Below are positions 25,489-33,256 of a stretch of 64,000 nt of DNA, piece by piece. Position numbers and translations under genes: made by a program. The stretch is taken from assembly GCF_009765785.1 (NCBI RefSeq), contig NZ_LMUT01000012.1:839551-903550 (forward strand), read 5' to 3'. Origin of the DNA: Granulicella sp. L46 (lineage in GTDB: Bacteria; Acidobacteriota; Terriglobia; Terriglobales; Acidobacteriaceae). The notes beneath the pieces were generated by a model. The model searched no databases. It had not been told where the DNA came from and was given only the letters and a program-made list of their open reading frames with translations. The stretch's first letter is position 1. Each line of letters starts with the position of its first letter.

Positions 25489-25928
25489 TGCGTTCGTCCT
25501 ATCGAACCTGCATCGCAGGGGCGTTCCCCAACGCCTTCACTCAAAGCACCAGGAAGATTGGGGGTGCCGCTAAACTACCACTTTTATACGCCGCGCAGTG
25601 TCCGCCACCCGACATAGGCCCTCCCATCTTCCGGCCCATCCTCATCGGTCCGCACGGATGTCCATGAGATCAAAGGAAACCCCTAACACCGCTGATACTC
25701 CTCCAGGATCACGCTGTCCGACCGCAACGCAACGCCACTACTGAAAAGTCGCAGTGGGACATAAAGCCCCATCCATGGCAAACAATCTTGAGCAACAGAA
25801 GATACCTCTCCCGCGTCCAACATCCCTTAAGCGATATAACTCTCATAGACCAGCGAAATTACAGTTAGACAAGCTTCCTCGGGCCCAGGAAAAAGGTTTT
25901 TCCCAAACTGATTCGAAGGTTCTCGGCA
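25489..25928. other. 440-base gene-free gap with a perfect 16-base palindrome
   Basis: The gap separates two divergent histidine kinase genes and must hold their promoters. The one clear structure is GGAAAAAGGTTTTTCC (25888-25903), a perfect inverted repeat with 7-bp arms, 25 bases before the second kinase start; it could be an operator or an RNA hairpin. Open frames across the gap (25754-26284) are shadows of the kinase frame. I see no RNA gene. Confidence 0.6.
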
Positions 25929-27035
25929 ATGGACGCTGTACCCCTCATGCCTCACGCAGTCTGTTGGGCTTCAGCCCCCAGGCTCATCTGGACCATGGTG
26001 ATCACCAACATGATCACCTTCCTCAGCTACCTGAGCATCAGTGGCACCCTCGTCTATCTCGCCCGCCGCACCGGCCGCGTCATCGCACGCGACTGGGCCT
26101 GGTTCGTCATCGGTTTCGCGCTCTTCATCATCGCCTGCGGCTCCACCCACCTCCTCGAAGTCATCACCACCTGGATCCCCATCTTCTGGGTCGACGCCTC
26201 GGTCAACATCATCACCGCGACCCTCTCCGCCTACGTCGCCATCATGCTCATCCGCCGAGCCGCCACCATCGCCTTCAGCATTAACGACTACGCCGACCGC
26301 CTCAGCAACACCGAAACCCAGCGCCTCCAAATGCAGGACAGCCTCATCGCCGCCCAGAAAATCGAGGACTGGAGCCGCATGTCCGCCACCGTCAGCCACG
26401 AAATCCGCGGCCCCCTCGAGGCCATCCAGAACCTCCAGCACCTCATCCTCTCCACCGACGGCATCCCCAAAGAAGTAGCTCACTTCGCCCGCACCACCGC
26501 CGAAGAAGCCAGCCGCGTCCTCGACATCGCGCAGTCCAGCCTCTCCTTCATCCGCCAAACCGACAAGCTCGAGCTAGTAGACATCTGCGAAGCTCTCGAC
26601 TCCGTCCGCTTCCTCATCAACCCCATCATCCTCGAGAAGCACATCGACTTCCACGTCGAAGTCAACGGCAATTGCATCGTCGAAGGCTTCGCAGGAGAAA
26701 CTCGCCAGGTCCTCCTCAACGTCATCCGCAACGCCTGCGAATCGATCACCAAACCCGGCGCGAAGGTCACGGTCGCCCTGCACGGAGGCGCCGACATCGT
26801 CCAGGTCATCGTCACCGACGAAGGCACCGGCATCGCCCCCGAAGTCCTACCCAAAATCTTCGAGTTCGGCATCACCACCAAAGGCGCTCAAGGCAACGGC
26901 ATGGGCCTCTGGACGGTCCGCCAGATCCTCGCCCGCCACGGTGGCGACGTCAAAATCGAATCCGCGTGGGGCCAGGGAACCCGCTTCGACATCCGCTGGC
27001 CAAGACGCCCCGCCCCCACCCAACGAAGAGCCTGA
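25929..27035 (+). CDS. Histidine kinase with ETR1-like ethylene-binding-type membrane domain
   Basis: The 368-residue kinase begins with three membrane helices that match the ethylene-binding domain of plant ETR1 and its bacterial relatives: MPHAVCWASAPRLIW, then a first helix with Tyr34 (ETR1 Tyr32), and FALFIIACGSTHLLEV, where Cys70 and His74 align with the Cu(I) ligands Cys65 and His69, and Phe66 and Ile67 with Phe61 and Ile62. The aspartate ETR1 needs (Asp25) is Asn27. The kinase part has SATVSHEIRGPLEAI (HisKA), NVIRNACESI, DEGTGI and GNGMGLWTV. No GAF domain lies between, unlike ETR1. GAAGG precedes the ATG. A palindromic repeat word (GGGCTTCAGCCC) lies inside codons 13-17. Confidence 0.85.
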   Translation: MDAVPLMPHAVCWASAPRLIWTMVITNMITFLSYLSISGTLVYLARRTGRVIARDWAWFVIGFALFIIACGSTHLLEVITTWIPIFWVDASVNIITATLSAYVAIMLIRRAATIAFSINDYADRLSNTETQRLQMQDSLIAAQKIEDWSRMSATVSHEIRGPLEAIQNLQHLILSTDGIPKEVAHFARTTAEEASRVLDIAQSSLSFIRQTDKLELVDICEALDSVRFLINPIILEKHIDFHVEVNGNCIVEGFAGETRQVLLNVIRNACESITKPGAKVTVALHGGADIVQVIVTDEGTGIAPEVLPKIFEFGITTKGAQGNGMGLWTVRQILARHGGDVKIESAWGQGTRFDIRWPRRPAPTQRRA

Positions 27036-27041
27036 CAACTC

Positions 27042-27827
27042 TCACGGTTGATGCAGAAGATCCATCATGGGCTGTTGGTTCGCCCGAATAAATCCGGAGC
27101 GTGGCCGATCCAGATCGACGATGACAGCAAGAACCATGCTGATGGCCAAAACCAAAACACAAGTGGAGAATAAGTTTCGTCGCCCGTCCAGACCGAAGGC
27201 ATATCCAACCAGCATGGTTGCCAGCAGCGCCACAAGGCCATTTACGTAGATCACATTCGGTGGCACTTGATTGTGAATCGCAGTCCAGCGTGCAGTCTCC
27301 AAATCGAAGGCCTCATTCAACGATTGCAGCATGAAGCCGACCGTCACCTCGTTTGGATCCTTCTGCGCATACGCAGTGGCCCGCGTCCAGACTTCCATCT
27401 GCAAGTGTTCCGTCTGCGCGTGCAAATCACTGAGCGAACCAAAGTCGTCGCCCGACGTCCCATACCGCGCTCGAACCTCAATGTATCGACGCAGAAGGCC
27501 CGTGATCTCGGACCCTTCCGGAGCGGGCAGAAGTTGCGCACGCAGAAAAGCTGTCCGAATGGCGTTTGCCTCATCCAGCACAAGTTGCTTGCGGGTCTCG
27601 AACCGGGACGCTGCCATCGACATCGTGAATCCCAACAGCAGCGCGAGCACGCCAAGCAGCGCTCCTTCCACGATAGCGATCTGCGCCTTGGTCTCAGGGC
27701 GCGTGTTCGCTTCGGCCTTGCGTCCCAGACGAAAACCAATCTCGACAGCGATCAGCATCAACGCCAAAAGGACGCATTGAATGACGACCTCATTCGTCCC
27801 GTAAAGGAAGCCCTCGTTCAAAACCAT
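27042..27827 (-). CDS. DUF4239 (bestrophin-like) membrane protein
   Basis: The 261-residue product has two N-terminal membrane helices (VVIQCVLLALMLIAVEIGF and LLGVLALLLGFTMSMAASRF), a long cytoplasmic or periplasmic helical section, and two C-terminal helices ending in the diagnostic ISMVLAVIVDLDRPRSGFI. DUF4239 proteins resemble bestrophin channels; ion selectivity is unknown. AGGAGG directly abuts the ATG, leaving no spacer; the in-frame TTG six bases on has ideal spacing and may be the true start. It is convergent with the ETR1-like kinase, 6 bases apart. Confidence 0.85.
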   Translation of the reverse strand: MVLNEGFLYGTNEVVIQCVLLALMLIAVEIGFRLGRKAEANTRPETKAQIAIVEGALLGVLALLLGFTMSMAASRFETRKQLVLDEANAIRTAFLRAQLLPAPEGSEITGLLRRYIEVRARYGTSGDDFGSLSDLHAQTEHLQMEVWTRATAYAQKDPNEVTVGFMLQSLNEAFDLETARWTAIHNQVPPNVIYVNGLVALLATMLVGYAFGLDGRRNLFSTCVLVLAISMVLAVIVDLDRPRSGFIRANQQPMMDLLHQP

Positions 27828-27890
27828 CCTCCTGCGAGCACTATACCTTTCGAGCGCTCCCAGTCGCGAGACCCAACCTCTGGGAGAATT

Positions 27891-28067
27891 TCATTCAGTG
27901 GGAGTGCTGCTTCCAGCACCATAGCTGGCCATCCGGGAGTACACTAGGTCAGCAAACAAATTCAGAAAAACCCACGCTTCGTCGGGCATCGCCGCCCAAA
28001 ACTTGCCGTGGGCAAAGTAAACAGCTCCGGCCTGGATACCCAGGTTAGCGCGTAGTTCTGCCAGCAG
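27891..28067 (-). pseudogene. Possible remnant of a protein-coding gene, about 58 codons
   Basis: A reading frame without ATG runs from a stop near 28070 to TGA at 27891-27893. It encodes LLAELRANLGIQAGAVYFAH, then GKFWAAMPDEAWVFLNLF and ADLVYSRMAS, which reads like a real amphipathic protein end rather than random sequence. No family was recognised. It occupies most of the 317-base gap between the DUF4239 gene and the outer-membrane protein gene; otherwise that gap holds nothing I can name apart from the promoter of the latter. Confidence 0.25.
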
Positions 28068-28144
28068 CCGTTACTCGCTTTATTCGCAGCATCGATTCTG
28101 CTCCACATGGGCCATTTCCAAAAATATGCATTGATTGGATATAA

Positions 28145-29032
28145 GTGAACTTCAATAGGCTGTATCTTTCCTCGCTCCTCGTTCTCTCTGCGCTTCTAAC
28201 CACTCCGCTTCTCGCTCAGACCTCCGCTACAACGGACCTCGCAGAGCTCGTCAGCCCCGCCCGTGTTACGGACTCGTCTTCTTCCTCCGAAGCAACGCCG
28301 GACCCCTCCTCCACGACCAAGCCAATGGCCGATGCCCCTGGCGCCGCCGCCCCTGCTCGCGAAACCGCGACGAAGGCTTTTTCTGCAGTCGGTGTCGACG
28401 TAAAGATCGGCGCGGGTGGTATCGGATTTGATGTCGCCACGCCCCTCGCGCGTAAGTTCAATCTCCGCGGCACCGGATACTTCTTCCGGTACAACACCAG
28501 CATCACCGAGAACTACATCACGTACGGCGGGGATATCCAGCTCGCCTCGGGAGGGGCCAGCCTCGACTGGTTCCCGTTCGGCGGTACCTTCCGCCTCAGC
28601 GCGGGAGTCATTGCCTACAACGGTAATCAGCTCACCGGCAGCGCCACCATCAATCCCAATGAAAGCTTTACCCTCAACGGCACCACCTATTACAGCAGCG
28701 CAACGGATCCAGCTCACGCCTCCGCCACCCTGCATCTGGGCAGCAACGCCGCTCCTGAATTTAGCTTCGGCTGGGGAAACATTGTGCCCAGAAAAGCCAA
28801 CAAACACTTTAGCGTTCCCGTTGAATTAGGCTTCGCCTACGTCGGTTATCCGAACGTTCACCTCGGCTTCACCGGTTCCACCTGCAATGAGTTTGGCACC
28901 GACTGCCAGGCCGTTGGCAGCAACCCTATCTTTCAGGAAGATCTCGCTGCCCAAAGGAACAAGTACCAGAGCGACCTCTCAGCGTTAAGGTTCTATCCCA
29001 TCGTGTCGATTGGTTTTGGTTACAAGTTCTAA
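28145..29032 (+). CDS. Predicted outer-membrane beta-barrel protein
   Basis: The 295-residue product has a signal peptide (SSLLVLSALLTTPLLAQ), a Ser/Thr/Pro/Ala-rich linker (residues ~30-75), and from residue ~80 alternating strands (VGVDVKIGAGGIGFDVATPL, GGASLDWFPFGGTFRLSAGV, FSVPVELGFAYVGYPNVHLG) ending in a terminal FGYKF, the aromatic C-terminus recognised by the BAM machinery. Two cysteines lie in GSTCNEFGTDCQ and may form a disulfide. The start is a GTG with GGAT upstream. Function unknown; it stands alone between genes of both strands. Confidence 0.7.
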   Translation: MNFNRLYLSSLLVLSALLTTPLLAQTSATTDLAELVSPARVTDSSSSSEATPDPSSTTKPMADAPGAAAPARETATKAFSAVGVDVKIGAGGIGFDVATPLARKFNLRGTGYFFRYNTSITENYITYGGDIQLASGGASLDWFPFGGTFRLSAGVIAYNGNQLTGSATINPNESFTLNGTTYYSSATDPAHASATLHLGSNAAPEFSFGWGNIVPRKANKHFSVPVELGFAYVGYPNVHLGFTGSTCNEFGTDCQAVGSNPIFQEDLAAQRNKYQSDLSALRFYPIVSIGFGYKF

Positions 29033-29192
29033 AATCGCGAATGTTAAAAGTAGAATAGCTAAGCCAGCTCGGACATCCGGAAGCGGTATCATTTCGCATT
29101 CTGGATTGGCGGGCAGTCGAAGCTTGCATTCGTACCCATTCTTGCTGCTCAGCCTTTGCGACCGCCGCAAATCCAATACATGAGGCTTCGAT

Positions 29193-30152
29193 ATGGGCTT
29201 GAGGAGCAGAGTGGTGCGGGTATGTGTCGTTCTCGCAGCCATCCTTGTCTACGCAACTGTTCTTTGGCTGGGTATGACCGAAGAGAATCGTCGCTCGCTC
29301 GCAATCGCCAACGCTTATAGTTCCAGCGGCGACTATGTCATTGCCAACGTCCGGGTAACATCGATCGAACCCGCGCAGGGCCTGCTTCATGAGCGCATCC
29401 GGTTGATTCCGATGGGCCGATTTGCAACCGACAGAGTGACACCTGCGGTTGACCTAAAGCTCCTGGTTAATTCGGTGTCAGGAAAACAGACGGTCGTCTT
29501 TCCAAAAGGGCAGCGAATCTTTCCAGTCGACGTCACTACCCTTCTCTCTGGAAATCAGAACCGGTATCCGTTTGATCGATACCTGTCAGACGTTGAACTT
29601 GTGGTTACCGCGCAGACTCAAAAAGCCAATTCCCTGCCGGAAATGACCGCCGAGGATGACGAGTCAGATGCGCTTGCAAGCACCCTCGTCATCGGTACGA
29701 GCGACCTGAACCAAAACGAAACAATACCAATCAAGGAGAATTTCGTCGCCTCCCTCCCAGGAATTAAATTCGGCGGGAATGTTACTCAGCAAGACCCTTA
29801 CAAACTCATGCACGCCACAATTTCTATCCGAAGAGCAAACAATGTAATCAGCGTCTCAATCGTCGTGATGACCGTGATGTTCCTCTTGGCGATCAGCATT
29901 ATGGTGATGGTGCTACGAGTGACGGCATCTCCGGGCGCGATCAACTTAATTCCACTCTCACTCTGCATCGCACTCATCTTCGGACTTCCTGCGCTGCGTA
30001 ACGTCCAGCCCGGAGTACCAGCGATTGGCGCCCTGAGCGATTACATCTCATTTATTTGGGCAGAATTCATCGTGTCGACCTCCGCAGTTGTACTGGCTTG
30101 GACCTGGATTGTTCGGTCTACTCGAGAAGCAGTCGCGAAGCGCGGCCAGTAA
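29193..30152 (+). CDS. DUF4436 family membrane protein
   Basis: The 319-residue product has one N-terminal membrane helix, a periplasmic domain (residues ~45-210) with the family motif NRYPFDRYLSDVELVV, and three C-terminal helices ending in GLPALRNVQPGVPAIGALSD and YISFIWAEF, which is typical of DUF4436. The role of the family is not known. Moderately lower GC than neighbours. It precedes the ferredoxin gene by 75 bases on the same strand. Confidence 0.85.
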   Translation: MGLRSRVVRVCVVLAAILVYATVLWLGMTEENRRSLAIANAYSSSGDYVIANVRVTSIEPAQGLLHERIRLIPMGRFATDRVTPAVDLKLLVNSVSGKQTVVFPKGQRIFPVDVTTLLSGNQNRYPFDRYLSDVELVVTAQTQKANSLPEMTAEDDESDALASTLVIGTSDLNQNETIPIKENFVASLPGIKFGGNVTQQDPYKLMHATISIRRANNVISVSIVVMTVMFLLAISIMVMVLRVTASPGAINLIPLSLCIALIFGLPALRNVQPGVPAIGALSDYISFIWAEFIVSTSAVVLAWTWIVRSTREAVAKRGQ

Positions 30153-30227
30153 TCAACCTCCCAACCAAACCCGATTCTTCCGGCACCCACTGCACAACAA
30201 CCGCGCACGCTCTAAACTAGAGAAGTC

Positions 30228-30662
30228 ATGTCTGATCACGAAAGCACTCCTCTCCCCGAAATCGACCTCTCCAAGCCCCCCGCTGAAAATATGGTCCGCG
30301 TCTCCTTCGAACCTGAAAATAAGACCGTCGAATTCCCCTACGGCTCCATGCCCTACGACGGCCACGGCCAGCCCATGAGCTTCCTCGACATCGCCGAAAA
30401 CTATGGCATCTTTATGGACCACGCCTGCGGTGGCGTCGCCGCCTGCACCACCTGCCACATGTTCCTCAAGAAGGGCGCCGAAGGCGTCTCCGAAGCCGAA
30501 GACCTCGAGCTCGATCGCCTCGACATGGCCCCCGGCCTCCAGCTCAACTCCCGCCTCGGCTGCCAGTGCGTCATCGAGAAGCCCGGCACCTACGTAGCCG
30601 AGATCCCCTCCTGGAACAAAAACTACGTCCAGGAAGGCAAGCCAGCCACCGTAAAAAAATAG
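30228..30662 (+). CDS. fdx: ISC-type [2Fe-2S] ferredoxin
   Basis: The 144-residue electron carrier has the adrenodoxin-type cluster site: C67, C73 and C76 in the motif CGGVAACTTC, and C112 in LGCQC. ISC ferredoxin supplies electrons for sulfur reduction on IscU. The N-terminal ~20 residues (acidic, Pro-rich) and the C-terminal NKNYVQEGKPATVKK are extensions relative to E. coli Fdx (111 residues). It is the fifth ISC component on the + strand, 11.4 kb after hscA, keeping the isc order. A second Cys in LGCQC (C114) is unusual but common in this lineage. Confidence 0.9.
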   Translation: MSDHESTPLPEIDLSKPPAENMVRVSFEPENKTVEFPYGSMPYDGHGQPMSFLDIAENYGIFMDHACGGVAACTTCHMFLKKGAEGVSEAEDLELDRLDMAPGLQLNSRLGCQCVIEKPGTYVAEIPSWNKNYVQEGKPATVKK

Positions 30663-30732
30663 CCCACCCAACCCCCGCCCGCCCAACCGCGCCGCGCCAT
30701 CCTCGTCCTCTCGGCCGCCTGCCCCAACCGTT

Positions 30733-30850
30733 CGTCATCTCAACCGCGTCGCGCCCCGGTAACCGTCATCTCGACCACGTCGCGCCCCGGTAACCGTCAT
30801 CTCGACCGCGTCGCGCCCCCGGTAACCGTCATCTCGACCGGAGCGCGCAG
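30733..30850. repeat. 31-bp tandem repeat array
   Basis: Units starting CGTCATCTC(A/G)ACC lie at 30733, 30764, 30795 and 30827, giving a period of 31 bases (one 32), each with GCGTCGCGCCCCGGTAAC or a one-base variant. The last unit continues into GGAGCGCGCAGCGCGTAGCG and GAGAGACCCCTGCATTGGCA, resembling the TCATTCCGAGCG repeats elsewhere. Non-coding, 70 bases after fdx. Confidence 0.9.
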
Positions 30851-30907
30851 CGCGTAGCGGAGAGACCCCTGCATTGGCACCTGCCTTTGCCGTTGCACCT
30901 GAGATAG

Positions 30908-31018
30908 GTCCGGGCTTCAGCCCGGACAACAGAGCAGACCATCTCGCTGGGCTTTAGCCCCTGGGACTTTCTGATAACTGAGAACTGAAAACTGAGAACT
31001 GAGAACTGAGAACTGAGA
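30908..31018. repeat. Palindrome GTCCGGGCTTCAGCCCGGAC and repeat cluster
   Basis: A perfect 20-base palindrome at 30908-30927 is followed by TGGGCTTTAGCCCCTGGGAC at 30950, nearly the same as the copy at 1636, and by four to five head-to-tail ACTGAGAACTGAGA words up to 31018. Together with the 31-bp array and the 31101 element this makes the whole 504-base gap between fdx and the PDZ gene repeat DNA. Confidence 0.85.
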
Positions 31019-31100
31019 ACCCAACATCGTTCGTTTACCGCCAGCCCTGCGTCATTTGACGCACCCCCTCCAGCAACCCCACCCAAACACGCGATTTTGT

Positions 31101-31149
31101 GTCCCGAAACAAGGCTAAACACGTCGCTGCGTAACCCGAAACCGGGCTA
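31101..31149 (+). repeat. 49-bp element, copy A (inverted partner at 37376)
   Basis: The 49 bases begin GTCCCGAAAC and end AACCCGAAACCGGGCTA. The reverse complement of 37376-37424 matches at 43 of 49 positions by direct comparison. Each copy itself contains the motif CCCGAAAC-(2)-GGCTA twice. The two copies face each other across the 6.2-kb block that holds the PDZ, anti-sigma, sigma, RNase H-like and TolC genes. Confidence 0.85.
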
Positions 31150-31166
31150 TGTCATACACGTATTCG

Positions 31167-32192
31167 CTATGCAAACACCGGCAGCGCCACGGCAAATATC
31201 GGCCAAATCAACCTCGAATGCTTCTTCAGGTCTGGAATCAACAAGATATGCACCTCCTGTTTGTCCCGAAGCACTACCAGCCCAATCCCCCGCCCCCGCG
31301 TCTCATGAAGCTCCCGTACCCAAGCCCCATTCGACTTAACCTCAACAGAATCAGCCTTTAGGATCACATCCCCAGCCCGCAAACCGGCCGCCGCCGCCGG
31401 GCTATTCGGCGCCACCGTCTCCACCAACAATCCCACCCCCACCGGAGCCCCAAAGAACCCCGCCAACTGCGGTTCCATAGCCTCCAGCACAAGCCCTGTA
31501 AACGGTGTAGTATGAAGCACTTGTGCGAGAAAACTCCGACTACGCGAAGCCGTTCCCGGAGGCGCCGGTGCAGCCGGATCCCCCTCCCCAAAATCGTTCG
31601 CCACGGGCGTACTATCGTTCGCCGGCGGATCTGCCTCCACCATCCGCGCCACGGCCTCCTTCTCCACCTCACCGCGGTACGCAAGCTGCGCGTTTACAGT
31701 AATTTGCCGCCCTCCCCGAAGCACCGTCAACGACACCGCCGCCCCCACCCCATCATCATGAATCATCTTCCGCAAACAATCCGCCCCCGTAACATTCTGC
31801 CCATTTAAACGAAGTATCACATCATGCGGCTGCAACCCCGCCTTCCCCGCAGGCCCGTCATGATCCACCATGACCACTTCCACCCCATCGCCGCCTTTGA
31901 CATGCATCGACGTAACTTGTTCATCGGTAAGATTTTGGAACAGAATCCCTAAATAGCCGGGCGCATGCGACGGAGACCCCTTGGCAGCGCCTCCCCGAGC
32001 GCCCGCTCCCGACACGCTCCCGCTCTGTTTCGTCGGATAAATCCTTAATTCCTCAGAATGAATAACTTGGCACGCCACCGCCAGCAGAACCAACACGCCA
32101 GCCCCACAAAACCGCCACAAGCAAATCTCCTGAAGCCGCGCAAGCCCACCGGATTCAATACTTTGCCTCATGGCCACTCGAAGGTTCCGCAT
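31167..32192 (-). CDS. Double PDZ-domain protein, membrane-anchored
   Basis: The product (341 residues, or 334 from the second ATG) has one N-terminal membrane segment (FCGAGVLVLLAVACQV) and two PDZ domains: residues ~75-170 (YLGILFQNLTDEQV ... GPAGKAGLQPHDVILRLNGQ) and ~235-320 (GLLVETVAPNSPAAAAGLRA, GDVILKADSVEVKS). There is no protease domain, so it is not a DegP or RseP homologue in full but could bind misfolded protein ends, as the PDZ parts of the sigma-E pathway do. Its ATG directly follows the TAG of the anti-sigma gene, indicating one operon and coupled translation. Confidence 0.85.
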   Translation of the reverse strand: MRNLRVAMRQSIESGGLARLQEICLWRFCGAGVLVLLAVACQVIHSEELRIYPTKQSGSVSGAGARGGAAKGSPSHAPGYLGILFQNLTDEQVTSMHVKGGDGVEVVMVDHDGPAGKAGLQPHDVILRLNGQNVTGADCLRKMIHDDGVGAAVSLTVLRGGRQITVNAQLAYRGEVEKEAVARMVEADPPANDSTPVANDFGEGDPAAPAPPGTASRSRSFLAQVLHTTPFTGLVLEAMEPQLAGFFGAPVGVGLLVETVAPNSPAAAAGLRAGDVILKADSVEVKSNGAWVRELHETRGRGIGLVVLRDKQEVHILLIPDLKKHSRLIWPIFAVALPVFA

Positions 32193-33158
32193 CTACTGGA
32201 TATCAGCCGATCCCTGCAATACCTGGAAAGACGCATTGCGGATTGCCGGGTTAACATCCTGAGAAGAAACGGTCCGCAGCACCTGCCGCACACTCGAATC
32301 CGCCTGCACAGGCGTCAGCATCGAGATCGCCTGCGTCCGCACCTCCGCACTCTGGTCATACAACAACGCGTCGAGCACAGCATCCCTAACATGTTCATCC
32401 TGCGCGACATACGGCTCGAGCCCGTTCAGCGCCTTCAACCGCACGGATGCATTCTTGTCGGTCCGCAGCGAGGATACCAGGGTTGACCGAATCTGATTGG
32501 TGCCATCATCACCAACATCGCAGCTGTGACCCGCGCGGCATTCGCTCGCCAACAGCGCCACCGAATCAGCATGGACAGCATTATTCGTCGCCAGCTTGGT
32601 CCCTAACATCAACAATTGACGGATCTGCGGGTCATCGAGCGACCCCTGCACCGTCTCCGGCACAAGCCGGTTGTACTTCACCTGCACCAACTCAGAGTTC
32701 GGCGTCTGCACAATACCCGAAACGCTCGCAATCGCACCATTCGCGCTATTCGATAAAATTACCGGCCGGGGCAATTGGGGAGCATGCGCTGCTTGATATC
32801 TTGCAATGAAATTCCCGCCCAGAAACCCTACTCCCAGCAGCAATGTTGCCAATGCGGGTGCCCCCTGCAGAAATCCCAACCAGCGAAAGGCATTCCCGAA
32901 AAAACGTTGCGAGATCGATCGAGGCGGCAGACTATCCAGTGCCTCATCCAACCGCATGCGCGACGCAGCCAGCAAATTCGGCGACGGCTCCAGCATCGGC
33001 GTCGAAGCCAGCTCTTCATTCAGCGCCAGTAGTGCATTCCATTCGCGGCGGCAATCTTCGCAGATACCCAGATGCTGCTCCAACGGAAATTGGAGTTCAT
33101 CGGGCAGTTCGCCGTACTGTGCCAGGATGATGTTCTGTTGTGCGTTCTCACACTTCAT
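32193..33158 (-). CDS. Anti-sigma factor with zinc-finger and HEAT-like repeats
   Basis: The 321-residue product has an N-terminal zf-HC2/ZAS motif H29-x3-C33-x2-C36 (QHLGICEDCRREW), the usual way such proteins hold an ECF sigma factor, then one membrane helix (PALATLLLGVGFLGGNFIAR, residues ~100-119) and a C-terminal part with HEAT-like helical repeats (IRSTLVSSLRTDKNASVRLK, ALLYDQSAEVRTQAISML). That places the sensor region outside the membrane. AGAGG lies 8 bases before the ATG. It follows the sigma gene by 98 bases and precedes the PDZ gene directly. Confidence 0.85.
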   Translation of the reverse strand: MKCENAQQNIILAQYGELPDELQFPLEQHLGICEDCRREWNALLALNEELASTPMLEPSPNLLAASRMRLDEALDSLPPRSISQRFFGNAFRWLGFLQGAPALATLLLGVGFLGGNFIARYQAAHAPQLPRPVILSNSANGAIASVSGIVQTPNSELVQVKYNRLVPETVQGSLDDPQIRQLLMLGTKLATNNAVHADSVALLASECRAGHSCDVGDDGTNQIRSTLVSSLRTDKNASVRLKALNGLEPYVAQDEHVRDAVLDALLYDQSAEVRTQAISMLTPVQADSSVRQVLRTVSSQDVNPAIRNASFQVLQGSADIQ

Positions 33159-33256
33159 ATTGCGTACCTCTACGGCCTCGAAGTCCTGCGATTGTCCATG
33201 CCTGGTGCGGGTCTATAGCTTGCTTGCCCACTAACGGCCCGAAAATCCTTCTATCC

